A stretch of DNA of 64,000 nucleotides from assembly GCA_900770635.1 (NCBI GenBank), contig CAAGLB010000140.1, positions 1 to 64,000 on the forward strand, read 5' to 3'. The position numbers and the translations under genes were made by a program. This DNA is from an uncultured Alistipes sp. Its GTDB lineage: Bacteria > Bacteroidota > Bacteroidia > Bacteroidales > Rikenellaceae. Positions within the stretch are counted from its first letter, which is position 1. Each line of letters begins with the position of its first letter. The notes beneath the pieces are model-generated. The model saw only the letters and a list, made by a program, of their open reading frames with translations, was not told the DNA's origin and did not search any database. This document shows, piece by piece, positions 26,114 through 34,860 of the stretch.

Positions 26114-28765
26114 ATGGCTAAACATCTACATTTGATTTTTGCTCTATTGCTTTTTGGTGTTGCATGTGAGCAGCTTCCAGAAGAGGCAACAGGCGTTGTA
26201 AGTTTCGACAACGACACAGAGTTTATTATGAATTTTGAGGCTCAGGGAGGTACAAAAAATGTCAAGTTTACAACTGACTCAAGTTGGACGTTGACAGCCT
26301 CTAACGAATGGATAACTCTCCCTAAATCGTCGGGTACGGCCTCAGAGGGCTCATTCTCTATATCTGTAGCGCTTAACGACTCATTAGAGGAGCGCAGAGG
26401 ATATGTCGAGATGGTTACATCTATGGACAAATCATATCGTTTCGACATTGTTCAGGCGGCAGGTAAGCCTGCATTTACTGTTAATGGCAGTGGTGAGTAT
26501 GAAGTGCTGGCAAGTGGTGGTAAAGTAACAGTAAGCTTAGAGACTAATCTCGAGTATAATGTTGAGATTCCAAGTGCTGCTAAGTCGTGGATTACGCTCG
26601 CCGATACTCGTGCTATGCGTGAAGATACATTAACATTTACTATTGCTGCAAACCAGACCTTTGAGGAGCGCAAGGCGAACATTAGCATTGTAGACGATAA
26701 CAATAGTGTGTTGAAGACTATTATTATTAAACAGCAGCCTGAAGAGGAGCTCTTCGACTTGGGTCAGACAACTAAGTATAGCATAGACGAAAATGGCGGA
26801 GAGGTAAAGATTAGGGTCTCTACCAACCTCGAATATAGTGTTAATATCCAAAAAGATGCGCAGTCGTGGTTGAGTTTGGCTGATACCCGCACTGTGCGCA
26901 CTGAAACCCTTGTGTTCACAGTCCAGCCTAACGATTCAATGTCGGAGCGTGTGGCAGCTGTTGATATATCAGTGTCTAATGGCAAAAACTACTCGTTAAC
27001 CTTCACACAAAAGGCTATGCCCCTTCAGTTTACCATTGATAAGAGTTATATTAGCTTCGATAAGGAGGGTGGTGCTGCGGAGGTAACCGTAACAACTAAT
27101 GTTGACTATACAATCACTATCGGCGACGATGCTGCTTCGTGGCTATCATATAACGACACACGTGCAACAAGAAGCGATATGATTGTGTTTAACGCATCCC
27201 CTATTGAGGTGGGATATACTCGTACTGCCGATGTGGTATTCTCCGATATGTCGGGTAATGAGTTGGCAACACTAAATATTGAGCAGGACTCAAGCTACAA
27301 GCTGGCATATACAACCAACGACGGTCAGCCTGTTGATATCTACAAAACCGAAGGCTTCGGTGGTGAATACCTTGGCAATAAGTACGATAAAGAGTCTGGC
27401 TGTGGCTGGTTGCGCTTCTATGCCCCCATTACAGCAATCCCAGATCAGGCATTTGCCCTTTGCGACAACCTTACAACCATTGAGATTCCTACAAGCGTAA
27501 CAGCTATTGGCAGCAGCGCATTCTCAGGCTGTTCGGCAATGCAAGAGATAACCATTCCTGAGAGCGTAACGAAGGTTGGCGCCGATGCATTTGCAAATTG
27601 TACAGGTAAGGCTTACATAAATTGTAATACAGACACAAATTGGTCAACTCACACAGAGCTATCATTCGAGAATGCTGGCTTTGACGAGGTGGTAATTGGC
27701 GATAATGTGGAGGTAATTGGATACTACGCATTCAACACTGCAAAGTTAAATAAACTCACTATTGGAAAGAGTGTAAAGATAATTGGTGAATATGCATTTG
27801 CCAATAACTACTACCTTAAGCACCTTGTTATTCCTGATAGTGTCACCTCAATTAAGTCTTGGGCATTCTACGGCTGTGCAAGTCTTACAAGCCTTACATT
27901 GGGTAGTGGCTTAACAACATTAGAAGACCCAGCTTTTGGTAGTGGTCTTGGTGGTTCTGCTTTGGAGTTGGTATATTGCAAGGCGGCTGTGCCTCCAACT
28001 GCAACGGGTACAATCTTCGCAAAGACATCTAATTTTGTAATATACGTACCAAAGGATTCGGGTAGAGACTACAAATCGTCAGCCGTTTGGAGCGAGTATG
28101 CAAGCTGCATGACACTCTATGACTTTGCCGAGGGTAAGGTTGACGATCCAGGCGTTGAGGCGCTTCCACGTGATAAATGGATTGGCGTTTGGGACGCTGA
28201 GTCGGCACAAATCATGACTATAGACAGCAATAGCAATATATTGATTGAGGATAAGCCTTTGAAGTTTGACGTAACGATTGTTCCTCATCCATCATTTGAT
28301 GAGGAGGTGCTTATTTATGGCTTATCAGCAACTAATCTTCCTGCTCGTGCCTATGTTGATGATAAAGGCGTTATCAACATGGTAAACGGTATGGCAGTGG
28401 GCACAGCCAATGCTAGTGGCTATACACCAACTTGGCTAATATACTATGAAGTGAACGGCAATAGAGGTTTCACATCAGAGCAGCTAGTGTCATACACCTT
28501 TGCTATGAATGGTGACAGCGCAACAGCAACACCAGCAACGCCAACACTTGATAGTGGTGCTAAGCTCAAGGTGCTCTCAACAGAGGTTTATGCGCTCAAT
28601 TCTGCGGGCAATATATCTCTCTATGATGATTTCCCAGTTACTTATCATGCTGGTAGCATCTCGCTTACACGCAGTGCAACACGTGCAAAGCAGAGTAGCG
28701 TTCAACCTACGGAGCTTCCTGTCTATTATCTATCTAATCTCTTTGTAGATAACTCTTTCGAGTAG
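26114..28765 (+). CDS. BACON-repeat / BspA-type LRR surface lipoprotein
   Basis: The 883-residue protein has a lipoprotein signal (lipobox FGVAC, Cys18). Four tandem Ig-like BACON domains follow (about 35-115, 120-205, 213-300, 305-395); three carry the recurrent core W(I/L)(T/S)-DTR-R, for example WITLADTRAMR and WLSLADTRTVR. A BspA-type leucine-rich repeat region (LRR_5) covers about 425-640, with units such as LTTIEIPTSVTAIGSSAF. The C-terminal domain (about 690-883) has no family I know. BACON domains in Bacteroides often sit in surface glycan-binding or glycoside-active proteins, and BspA repeats bind host matrix or other bacteria. No SusC/D or enzyme gene adjoins, so adhesion or glycan binding is only inferred. 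Confidence 0.88.
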   Translation: MAKHLHLIFALLLFGVACEQLPEEATGVVSFDNDTEFIMNFEAQGGTKNVKFTTDSSWTLTASNEWITLPKSSGTASEGSFSISVALNDSLEERRGYVEMVTSMDKSYRFDIVQAAGKPAFTVNGSGEYEVLASGGKVTVSLETNLEYNVEIPSAAKSWITLADTRAMREDTLTFTIAANQTFEERKANISIVDDNNSVLKTIIIKQQPEEELFDLGQTTKYSIDENGGEVKIRVSTNLEYSVNIQKDAQSWLSLADTRTVRTETLVFTVQPNDSMSERVAAVDISVSNGKNYSLTFTQKAMPLQFTIDKSYISFDKEGGAAEVTVTTNVDYTITIGDDAASWLSYNDTRATRSDMIVFNASPIEVGYTRTADVVFSDMSGNELATLNIEQDSSYKLAYTTNDGQPVDIYKTEGFGGEYLGNKYDKESGCGWLRFYAPITAIPDQAFALCDNLTTIEIPTSVTAIGSSAFSGCSAMQEITIPESVTKVGADAFANCTGKAYINCNTDTNWSTHTELSFENAGFDEVVIGDNVEVIGYYAFNTAKLNKLTIGKSVKIIGEYAFANNYYLKHLVIPDSVTSIKSWAFYGCASLTSLTLGSGLTTLEDPAFGSGLGGSALELVYCKAAVPPTATGTIFAKTSNFVIYVPKDSGRDYKSSAVWSEYASCMTLYDFAEGKVDDPGVEALPRDKWIGVWDAESAQIMTIDSNSNILIEDKPLKFDVTIVPHPSFDEEVLIYGLSATNLPARAYVDDKGVINMVNGMAVGTANASGYTPTWLIYYEVNGNRGFTSEQLVSYTFAMNGDSATATPATPTLDSGAKLKVLSTEVYALNSAGNISLYDDFPVTYHAGSISLTRSATRAKQSSVQPTELPVYYLSNLFVDNSFE

Positions 28766-28805
28766 TTTTATTTTAGAAGAGTGTAGATAAAACGCTCGGC
28801 AAAAT

Positions 28806-28848
28806 TTTCGTCGATGGGCTTTACTTTGCGTACTGCTCATCGACGAAA
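28806..28848 (+). terminator. Large hairpin after BACON gene
   Basis: A 14-bp stem (28806-28819 with 28835-28848, one G-T pair) extends outward through AAAAT/ATTTT pairing. A T-rich segment follows. It lies 41 nt after the BACON stop codon. Confidence 0.6.
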
Positions 28849-28888
28849 TATTTTGTTAGCGGCAATAGGTGCTTTATTATCACAACAA

Positions 28889-28927
28889 AAAAATATAGGC
28901 TAACCCATTGGGTCAGCCTATATTTTT
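28889..28927. terminator. Bidirectional terminator before ferredoxin gene end
   Basis: An 18-bp stem (28889-28906 with 28910-28927, one mismatch) with a 3-nt loop and flanking A and T runs serves the converging BACON and ferredoxin genes. Confidence 0.85.
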
Positions 28928-28943
28928 CTAAGACAAAATCTTA

Positions 28944-29114
28944 TTAAGCCTCAGGAGCGATAGCCTCTGATGGGCAAACGCCTGCGCAAGTACCGCAATC
29001 GATACACTTGCTAGGATCGATGCAATAGATATCACCTGCTGAAATAGCCTCAACTGGGCACTCGTCGATACATGTACCACATGCAACGCAAGAATCTGAA
29101 ATTTTGTAAGCCAT
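28944..29114 (-). CDS. 2[4Fe-4S] ferredoxin
   Basis: The 56-residue protein starts MAYKISDSCVACG and carries two classical clusters: C9-x2-C12-x2-C15-x3-C19-P and C37-x2-C40-x2-C43-x3-C47-P, arranged in the pseudo-twofold manner of clostridial-type ferredoxins, with both Pro residues kept. It would pass low-potential electrons to enzymes such as pyruvate:ferredoxin oxidoreductase. The gene stands alone between terminators, with a -7 box (29158-29165) about 45 nt upstream. Confidence 0.95.
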   Translation of the reverse strand: MAYKISDSCVACGTCIDECPVEAISAGDIYCIDPSKCIDCGTCAGVCPSEAIAPEA

Positions 29115-29157
29115 ATTACTTTATAGTTTTAATGAGTGTTTGCTCTGTTTTCAAATG

Positions 29158-29165
29158 CAAATATA
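29158..29165 (-). promoter_or_regulatory. -7 box for ferredoxin gene
   Basis: TATATTTG on the - strand matches the consensus and lies 43 nt before the ferredoxin ATG. Confidence 0.5.
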
Positions 29166-29189
29166 CAAATTATTTTACAAAATCAACAC

Positions 29190-30461
29190 CTATTTTATAA
29201 AATCGAAGCCTGTATAAGGAATTAATACCTCTGGAATGCGAATTCCCTCCTCAGTTTGATTGTTTTCGAGCAGTGCTGCTACGATACGTGGCAATGCAAG
29301 AGACGAGCCATTTAGTGTGTGGCACAACTGATTTTTGCGGTTCTCGTCACGATAACGTAGCTTAAGGCGGTTAGCCTGGAACGACTCGAAGTTCGATACC
29401 GACGACACCTCCAACCAGCGCTTCTGTGCCTCAGAGTATACCTCGAAGTCGTAGGTAAGTGCTGATGTGAACGACATGTCGCCACCACAGAGGCGCAAGA
29501 TGCGGTATGGCAAGCCAAGCGATGCTACGATGCTCTCAACGTGTGCTACCATAGCGTCAAGTGCCTCGTACGACTTGTCGGGATGTGCCACCTGCACGAT
29601 CTCCACCTTGTCGAACTGGTGCAAGCGGTTAAGGCCTCGCACGTCCTTACCATAAGAGCCCGCCTCACGTCTAAAGCATGGGGTATATGCAGTCATCTTA
29701 ACAGGAAGCTCGCTCTGCTCAAGGATAACATCACGGAAGATGTTTGTCACAGGTACCTCGGCAGTAGGCACAAGGTAGTAGCCATCGGCGGTTGCATGGT
29801 ACATCTGACCCTCCTTGTCGGGTAGCTGACCAGTGCCGAAGCCCGAAGCCTCGTTCACCATGATTGGTGGCTCAACCTCCTGATAACCAGCCTTTGTGTT
29901 GCAGTCGAGGAAGTAGTTGATGAGTGCTCGCTGCAATCGTGCGCCCTTGCCCTTGTATACTGGGAAGCCAGCGCCAGTGAGCTTAACGCCAAGGTCGAAG
30001 TCGATGATGTCGTACTTCTTGGCAAGCTCCCAGTGAGGAAGTGCCTCGCCAGGAATCTCGGTGTAGTTCTCTACGAGCTTAACCACAACATTATCCTCGG
30101 CTGTGCGACCCTCAGGCACGATGTCGGCAGGGAAGTTAGGGAGCTTAACGATCTCGTTCTGAAGCTCCTCAGCTACACGCTCCGACTCCTCCTTAAGCTC
30201 GTTTGAGCGTGTTTTTAGTGCTGCCACCTCCTGTTTTTTGAGCTCGGCCTCCTCCTTAAGACCCTTGCCCATAAGCATGCCAATCTGCTTTGCTGCCTGG
30301 TTCTGCTCGGCAAGACAGCTATCGAGCTCGTTCTGTAGAGCCTTACGCTTGTCGTCGAGAAGCTCGATTGTAGCGATTATTGGTGCGGCGTCCACACCCT
30401 TCTTTGCAAGGCGGCGGATAGCCTCCTCTTTATTCTCTCTTAGTTGCTTTAATGTAAGCAT
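29190..30461 (-). CDS. serS: Seryl-tRNA synthetase
   Basis: SerRS charges tRNA-Ser with serine; its cognate tRNA-Ser(UGA) is at the start of the window. The 423-residue protein has the long N-terminal antiparallel coiled coil (about 28-100) that reads the tRNA variable arm, and the class II catalytic core with motif 1 (about 195-215), motif 2 (PCFRREAGSYGKDVRGLNRLHQF, about 260-282) and motif 3 (LNGSSLALPRIVAALLEN, about 383-400). All are intact and the length is standard. A -7 box at 30492-30499 lies 31 nt upstream. Confidence 0.97.
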   Translation of the reverse strand: MLTLKQLRENKEEAIRRLAKKGVDAAPIIATIELLDDKRKALQNELDSCLAEQNQAAKQIGMLMGKGLKEEAELKKQEVAALKTRSNELKEESERVAEELQNEIVKLPNFPADIVPEGRTAEDNVVVKLVENYTEIPGEALPHWELAKKYDIIDFDLGVKLTGAGFPVYKGKGARLQRALINYFLDCNTKAGYQEVEPPIMVNEASGFGTGQLPDKEGQMYHATADGYYLVPTAEVPVTNIFRDVILEQSELPVKMTAYTPCFRREAGSYGKDVRGLNRLHQFDKVEIVQVAHPDKSYEALDAMVAHVESIVASLGLPYRILRLCGGDMSFTSALTYDFEVYSEAQKRWLEVSSVSNFESFQANRLKLRYRDENRKNQLCHTLNGSSLALPRIVAALLENNQTEEGIRIPEVLIPYTGFDFIK

Positions 30462-30491
30462 ATAATTTCGATAGATTTACGTTTCAACTCA

Positions 30492-30499
30492 CAAAGATA
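30492..30499 (-). promoter_or_regulatory. -7 box for serS
   Basis: TATCTTTG on the - strand, 31 nt before the serS start. It lies about 45 nt from the divergent U32-gene box. Confidence 0.55.
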
Positions 30500-30543
30500 C
30501 AACAATATTAATTATATTGTACAGCGTAACGCCAAATTTTTTG

Positions 30544-30551
30544 TATCTTTG
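30544..30551 (+). promoter_or_regulatory. -7 box for U32 gene
   Basis: TATCTTTG, 20 nt before the ATG at 30572, which predicts a leader of roughly 15 nt. Confidence 0.55.
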
Positions 30552-30571
30552 TGCGTTAACCCTCGCAAGTG

Positions 30572-32404
30572 ATGAGTAACGTAAAACGAAATATAGAGCT
30601 GCTATGCCCTGCACGTGACTACCGTGCGGCAGTTGCAGCTATCGATTGTGGTGCCGATGCCTTGTATATCGGTGCTAATCAGTTTGGCGCTCGTCGAGGA
30701 GCTACAAACTCTACCGACGACATAGCACGTGTTGTGGCGTATGCCCACCTCTTTGGTGTGCGAGTATATGTCACGCTAAACACCATTCTCTACGAGAGCG
30801 AATTGAAGGATGCCGAGCGTCTGGCACGTGAGCTCGTAGAGATAGGCGTAGATGCACTCATAGTGCAGGACATGGCCTATCGTGAGATGAACCTCCCTGT
30901 GGAGCTTCACGCCTCGACGCAGGTGTGTAACATGACACCCGAGGGTGCTAAGTTTTTGGAGGATAGCGGCTTTACACGTGTAATCTTGGAGCGTGCTTTG
31001 TCGCTCGACGAGATTAAGGCTATACGCAGTGCCACTACCGTTGACCTCGAGTGTTTTATTCATGGTGCTATATGTGTGGGCCATAGTGGCCGTTGTTACC
31101 TTTCACGCTCGCAGTCGTCACGCTCGGGAAATCGTGGCGAGTGCTCGCAGCCTTGCCGCCTGACGTACGACCTTGTAACAGAGCGTGGCGAGAAGCTGAT
31201 AAAGAATAAGCACCTGCTATCGGTCAAGGATTTCGACCTCTCGGAGCGCATTGGTGAGCTTATCGATGCCGGTGTCATGTCGTTCAAGATTGAGGGACGA
31301 CTCAAGGACGACAACTACATAAAGAATGTTGTTAGCTACTACCGCAAAAAAATAGACGAGGCGCTAAAAACACGCCCCGACTGCAAGCGTATGTCGGTGG
31401 GACGCAGCGAGATAGAGTTTGTGCCAGATCCGAAGAAGAGCTTTACACGTGATGGCGGCGAGTATATGTACTCGGGCAAGCGTGCGGGTGTGGCATCGTT
31501 CAATACGCCTAAGGCTGTTGGTGAGTATGTGGGTTGTGTGGCTACTACTGACCGTCGTAGCTTCAAGCTCGCTGGACGTGTGGCGCTAAGTGCTGGCGAC
31601 GGACTATGCTTCCTTTCGTCGGAGGGTATCATCGGCACAAATGTAAATCGTGTGGAGGGTGCTACTATTGAGCCTAACCGCATGGATGGCATCAAGCCAG
31701 GCATGGAGGTATATCGCAACTACGACCACCAATTTTCGCAAGCTGTGGAGCGTAGCCGCACACGCCGAGCTATCGACACCGAGTGTGTTGTGCGCCTCTC
31801 TGCCGAGGGTGTCGAGGCCGAGTACATCGACATCGAGGGCAATAGCGTTGCAGTTAGGCGCAGCGTGTCGCTCGACAGCTCTAAGAGTGTAGATAAGATG
31901 CGCTCTGTTGCCGAGGAGCAGATGGCAAAGAGTGGCGATAGCATATTCCGTGTTACGAGCGTTAGGGTTGAGGGTGCTGAGTGGTTTGCCACAGCTAAGC
32001 TCCTTGCCGAGATGCGTCGTGAGGCACTATCAATGTTGGCATCTAAGCGTGCCGAGATGCAGATTGAGCATGACATACGTCAAGATAGTGGCGAGGCTCG
32101 CTACCCAGAGGTGCGCCTATCGCCTCAGCATAATGTTGTTAACTCGCTTGCTCGCAGCTTCTACAAGCGTCATGGCGTAGAGCATATTGTCGAGGGCCTC
32201 GACTCGTGGCGTTCGACACATGGCGAGAGGGTTATGGAGTCGAGCTACTGCATACGCCGTGAGATTGGCGAGTGTCTTAAGCAGGGCACGAAGCTGCGTG
32301 ATAGGCTCTATCTGGAGCATGGTCGCCACCGCTACCGCCTCGACTTCGACTGCGCACGATGCAGAATGAACCTCATAGATTGCTCATCTGAAGGTGAAAG
32401 GTGA
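30572..32404 (+). CDS. U32 family protein (RlhA/TrhP-like RNA hydroxylation)
   Basis: The 610-residue protein has the U32 peptidase core (about 5-290) with ELLCPARD at the start and the Cys-rich signature HGAICVGHSGRCYLS, then GNRGECSQPCRLTYD, whose cysteines belong to the conserved set. A C-terminal domain (about 370-600) resembles the DUF3656/collagenase-like part of E. coli RlhA (YdcP), which helps hydroxylate C2501 of 23S rRNA; the paralogue TrhP acts on tRNA U34. Which target applies here is open, and some members are annotated as collagenases. I start at ATG 30572; a GTG one codon earlier is possible. The stop codon and last four residues lie inside dispersed repeat copy B, so the original C-terminus may have been altered. 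Confidence 0.85.
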   Translation: MSNVKRNIELLCPARDYRAAVAAIDCGADALYIGANQFGARRGATNSTDDIARVVAYAHLFGVRVYVTLNTILYESELKDAERLARELVEIGVDALIVQDMAYREMNLPVELHASTQVCNMTPEGAKFLEDSGFTRVILERALSLDEIKAIRSATTVDLECFIHGAICVGHSGRCYLSRSQSSRSGNRGECSQPCRLTYDLVTERGEKLIKNKHLLSVKDFDLSERIGELIDAGVMSFKIEGRLKDDNYIKNVVSYYRKKIDEALKTRPDCKRMSVGRSEIEFVPDPKKSFTRDGGEYMYSGKRAGVASFNTPKAVGEYVGCVATTDRRSFKLAGRVALSAGDGLCFLSSEGIIGTNVNRVEGATIEPNRMDGIKPGMEVYRNYDHQFSQAVERSRTRRAIDTECVVRLSAEGVEAEYIDIEGNSVAVRRSVSLDSSKSVDKMRSVAEEQMAKSGDSIFRVTSVRVEGAEWFATAKLLAEMRREALSMLASKRAEMQIEHDIRQDSGEARYPEVRLSPQHNVVNSLARSFYKRHGVEHIVEGLDSWRSTHGERVMESSYCIRREIGECLKQGTKLRDRLYLEHGRHRYRLDFDCARCRMNLIDCSSEGER

Positions 32405-32440
32405 AAGGTGAGAAGTGAAAGGTAAGGTGTGCTTCGCACG
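32392..32440 (+). repeat. Dispersed 49-nt repeat, copy B
   Basis: Inverted relative to copy A (25139-25187), with 43 of 49 positions matching. It overlaps the stop codon of the U32 gene and ends 23 nt before the four-helix-bundle gene. Confidence 0.7.
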
Positions 32441-32463
32441 AGATTAATAATGTAGTGTTGGCT

Positions 32464-32814
32464 ATGGATACTAAATATGTAATTGACCATAAGAGTAAGG
32501 CGTTTGCGTTGCATATTATAAGGTTGTGCAAAGAACTTGAGAATAATAAGTTAGATTATGTGCTTGCAAAACAGCTGCTTCGTAGTGGAACGAGCGTAGG
32601 AGCTAATGTGCGTGAGAGGTTGAATGCACAGAGTAGGCCCGATTTCATAAATAAACTGCAGATTGCACTTAAGGAGGCTGATGAGAGTGCTTATTGGCTT
32701 GAGTTGTTGCATGAGAGTGGAATTATTGATGTAAGCAAATATACACCACTTTATAATGAGGTTAGGGAGATAATAGCAATAATTACTGCATCAATAAATA
32801 CATTAAAGCAGTAG
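32464..32814 (+). CDS. Four-helix-bundle protein (23S rRNA IVS/S23 family)
   Basis: The 116-residue protein is a member of the four-helix-bundle family first seen in intervening sequences of 23S rRNA genes and related to the Avd accessory proteins of diversity-generating retroelements. The signature LLRSGTSVGANVRE (about 38-51) and the KLQIALKEADESAYWLELL helix (about 62-80) are clear. Pentameric members bind nucleic acid non-specifically. No retroelement or rRNA gene is near. The gene is flanked by intergenic repeats and sits between housekeeping genes, which suggests a small mobile or inserted cassette. The ATG at 32464 is preferred over a GTG at 32455. Confidence 0.88.
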   Translation: MDTKYVIDHKSKAFALHIIRLCKELENNKLDYVLAKQLLRSGTSVGANVRERLNAQSRPDFINKLQIALKEADESAYWLELLHESGIIDVSKYTPLYNEVREIIAIITASINTLKQ

Positions 32815-32888
32815 ACTTTTTAGTTTTCAGTTAAACCAAGCGCCGCAGGCACCACACTTTTCAGTTTTAACATTTAACTTTTCACTTT

Positions 32889-33773
32889 ATGATAAAGCAA
32901 CTTACACCCAATATTCCTGATTACGAGCTTCTTGATACGGGCGATGGCGAGAAGCTCGAGCGCTTTGGTCGCTATGTTGTGCGCCGCCCCGAGCCACAAG
33001 CAATTTGGCGCAAGAGCCTTGGCGATAGGGAGTGGCTCAAGGCCGATGCCTCATTCTTGCGTGACCAAAAATCGGAGGAGCGTGGCGAGTGGAAGCTAAA
33101 GCCCGAGATGCCGTCACGCTGGGTGGTGGGCTTCAACTACAAGGATATGCACCTGCGTATGCGTCTGGCACTCACCTCATTTAAGCATGTGGGCATCTTC
33201 CCCGAGCAGGCGGCAAACTGGGAGTTTATCTACGACACTATCGAGGAGTTAAAAGAGTCGGGTGTCGAGCGTCCTAAGGTGCTCAACCTATTTGCCTATA
33301 CGGGAGGTGCTACGCTTGCGGCACGCTCGGCAGGTGCCGACACTACGCATGTAGACTCCGTAAAGCAGGTTGTTACGTGGTCACGTGAGAACATGGAGTC
33401 GTCGGGGTTGGACGGTGTGCGCTGGATTGTTGAGGATGCCATGAAGTTTGTTGAGCGTGAGGTGCGTCGTGGCAATAAGTATCACGGCATCATTCTCGAT
33501 CCACCCGCCTATGGTCGTGGTGCTAATGGCGAAAAGTGGATTTTGGAGGAGCACATCTGCCGTATGTTGGAGTGCTGTTCCGAGCTGCTCGAGAAGGATA
33601 ATGCCTTCCTCGTGCTAAATCTCTACTCTATGGGCCTATCGTCGATGTTGGCACGAACAGCTGTGCATCAGGCATTTGGCAAGCCAAAGATGGAGCAGAT
33701 GGGCGAGCTATATTTCGAGGATAGGAGTGCCAAGCAGATTCCTTTCGGAACATATTACCGCTTTAGACGATAG
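32889..33773 (+). CDS. Class I SAM-dependent RNA methyltransferase (RlmI/RlmK-like)
   Basis: The 294-residue protein has an N-terminal beta region (1-110) and a Rossmann methyltransferase domain with motif I LNLFAYTGGATLAAR (about 137-151), the acidic VDSVKQ segment and the catalytic ILDPPAYGRG (about 203-212). The DPP(A/S)F/YGRG motif and the NLFAYTGG sequence place it near RlmI, RlmK and other m5C/m7G rRNA methyltransferases, though it lacks a separate PUA or THUMP domain. Base and position are not predictable. The ATG follows a CT-rich stretch (32822-32888) that may be the right flank of the four-helix-bundle cassette. Confidence 0.85.
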   Translation: MIKQLTPNIPDYELLDTGDGEKLERFGRYVVRRPEPQAIWRKSLGDREWLKADASFLRDQKSEERGEWKLKPEMPSRWVVGFNYKDMHLRMRLALTSFKHVGIFPEQAANWEFIYDTIEELKESGVERPKVLNLFAYTGGATLAARSAGADTTHVDSVKQVVTWSRENMESSGLDGVRWIVEDAMKFVEREVRRGNKYHGIILDPPAYGRGANGEKWILEEHICRMLECCSELLEKDNAFLVLNLYSMGLSSMLARTAVHQAFGKPKMEQMGELYFEDRSAKQIPFGTYYRFRR

Positions 33774-33775
33774 CG

Positions 33776-34315
33776 ATGCGAGGGCTGCTCGAGATATTTT
33801 GGTCGTTTCTGAAGATTGGCGCCTTCACCTTTGGTGGCGGCTATGCTATGATGCCCCTTATCCAGTATGAGGTGATACACAAGCGTAGGTGGATTGAGGA
33901 GTGTGATTTCCTTGATTTGCTGACTCTTGCGCAGACAGCCCCAGGCCCTATTGCCCTAAATACAGCAGTCTTTGTCGGGTATAAGCATCGTGGCTATTGG
34001 GGTGCTCTGAGTGCTATCTTAGGCGTTATCGTACCTTCGTTCACGATAATCCTCGTTGTGGCGATGTTCTTTGCCTCGGTGCGTGATAATGAGTGGGTTG
34101 ATGCAGCATTCAAGGGTATGCGCCCCGCTGTTGTAGCGCTCATCGTAGCCCCTATCATAGGTCTTACTAAGGGCATGCGCTGGTGGCTTATTGCTGTTGC
34201 TATGGCGGTGGCTTTGGTGGTGTGGTACTTCGGTATCTCGCCCGTTTGGTTTTTAATTGCAGGCGCCGTTGTGGGTGCTTGCGTGGTAGCACGGAGAGGA
34301 GGTAGACAATGCTAA
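33776..34315 (+). CDS. Chromate transporter, N-terminal-type half
   Basis: The 179-residue protein is a short-chain ChrA: about six hydrophobic segments, with the motif FGGGYAMMPLIQYEV (about 18-32) and AQTAPGPIALNTAVFVGYK (about 52-70). Short ChrA proteins work as pairs encoded by adjacent genes with opposite membrane orientation, and full-length ChrA is a fusion of two halves. Here the second half overlaps by 7 nt, so co-translation and heterodimer formation are likely. Chromate export is the known role of the family, but sulfate or other anions are possible. The gene starts 2 nt after the methyltransferase stop. Confidence 0.88.
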   Translation: MRGLLEIFWSFLKIGAFTFGGGYAMMPLIQYEVIHKRRWIEECDFLDLLTLAQTAPGPIALNTAVFVGYKHRGYWGALSAILGVIVPSFTIILVVAMFFASVRDNEWVDAAFKGMRPAVVALIVAPIIGLTKGMRWWLIAVAMAVALVVWYFGISPVWFLIAGAVVGACVVARRGGRQC

Positions 34316-34857
34316 CAACACTTGTTCAGCTCTTCCTGAGCTACCTAAAAATCGGCTTCTTTGGCTTTGGTGGCGGCTATGCTATGCTCTCGCTCATTCA
34401 TAGTGAGGTTGTTGTGTCGCACGGGTGGCTTACTAATGGCGAGTTCTCGGATATTGTGGCTATCTCACAGATGACACCTGGCCCAATCGCCATTAATTCA
34501 GCAACATATATTGGTTATGAGGTTGGGGGCATCTGGGGCTCAGTGGTGGCTACTGTTGCGGTGTCGCTGCCAGCACTTACGCTCATGCTCCTTATAACAC
34601 ACTACTTCCTGCGCTTGCAGAACAACCGCTACGTGAAGGGCATTGTTCGAGGTATGCGCCCTATTGTTGTCGGCATGATTGCCTCGGCAGCGCTGCTTTT
34701 GATGTTTCCTAAGTCGGACGATGGACGTAGCTTTATCGACGGCTGGAGCTGGGCGATATTTGCGGCTACGCTCCTTGGCTCGGCATACAAACTCAACCCA
34801 ATACTGCTTATCGTGCTCTCGGGTATTGCTGGTGTTGTTATCTACGGATTTTTGTAG
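34309..34857 (+). CDS. Chromate transporter, C-terminal-type half
   Basis: The 182-residue partner repeats the ChrA pattern: FGFGGGYAMLSLIHSEV (about 17-33), ISQMTPGPIAINSATYIGYE (about 55-74), and a GMRPIVVGMIAS motif also seen in the first half as GMRPAVVALIVA. The two proteins are paralogues from an old duplication and together correspond to one full ChrA antiporter. Its end abuts the convergent patatin gene with only 3 nt between, leaving no room for a terminator. Confidence 0.88.
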   Translation: MLTTLVQLFLSYLKIGFFGFGGGYAMLSLIHSEVVVSHGWLTNGEFSDIVAISQMTPGPIAINSATYIGYEVGGIWGSVVATVAVSLPALTLMLLITHYFLRLQNNRYVKGIVRGMRPIVVGMIASAALLLMFPKSDDGRSFIDGWSWAIFAATLLGSAYKLNPILLIVLSGIAGVVIYGFL

Positions 34858-34860
34858 AGT

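Noticed and set aside
32464..32814. Diversity-generating retroelement signalled by the Avd-like four-helix bundle
   Set aside because: No reverse transcriptase gene or template/variable repeat pair occurs in the window.
34309..34315. Frameshift splitting one chromate transporter gene
   Set aside because: Short ChrA halves as overlapping gene pairs are a normal form of the family, and both halves are complete.
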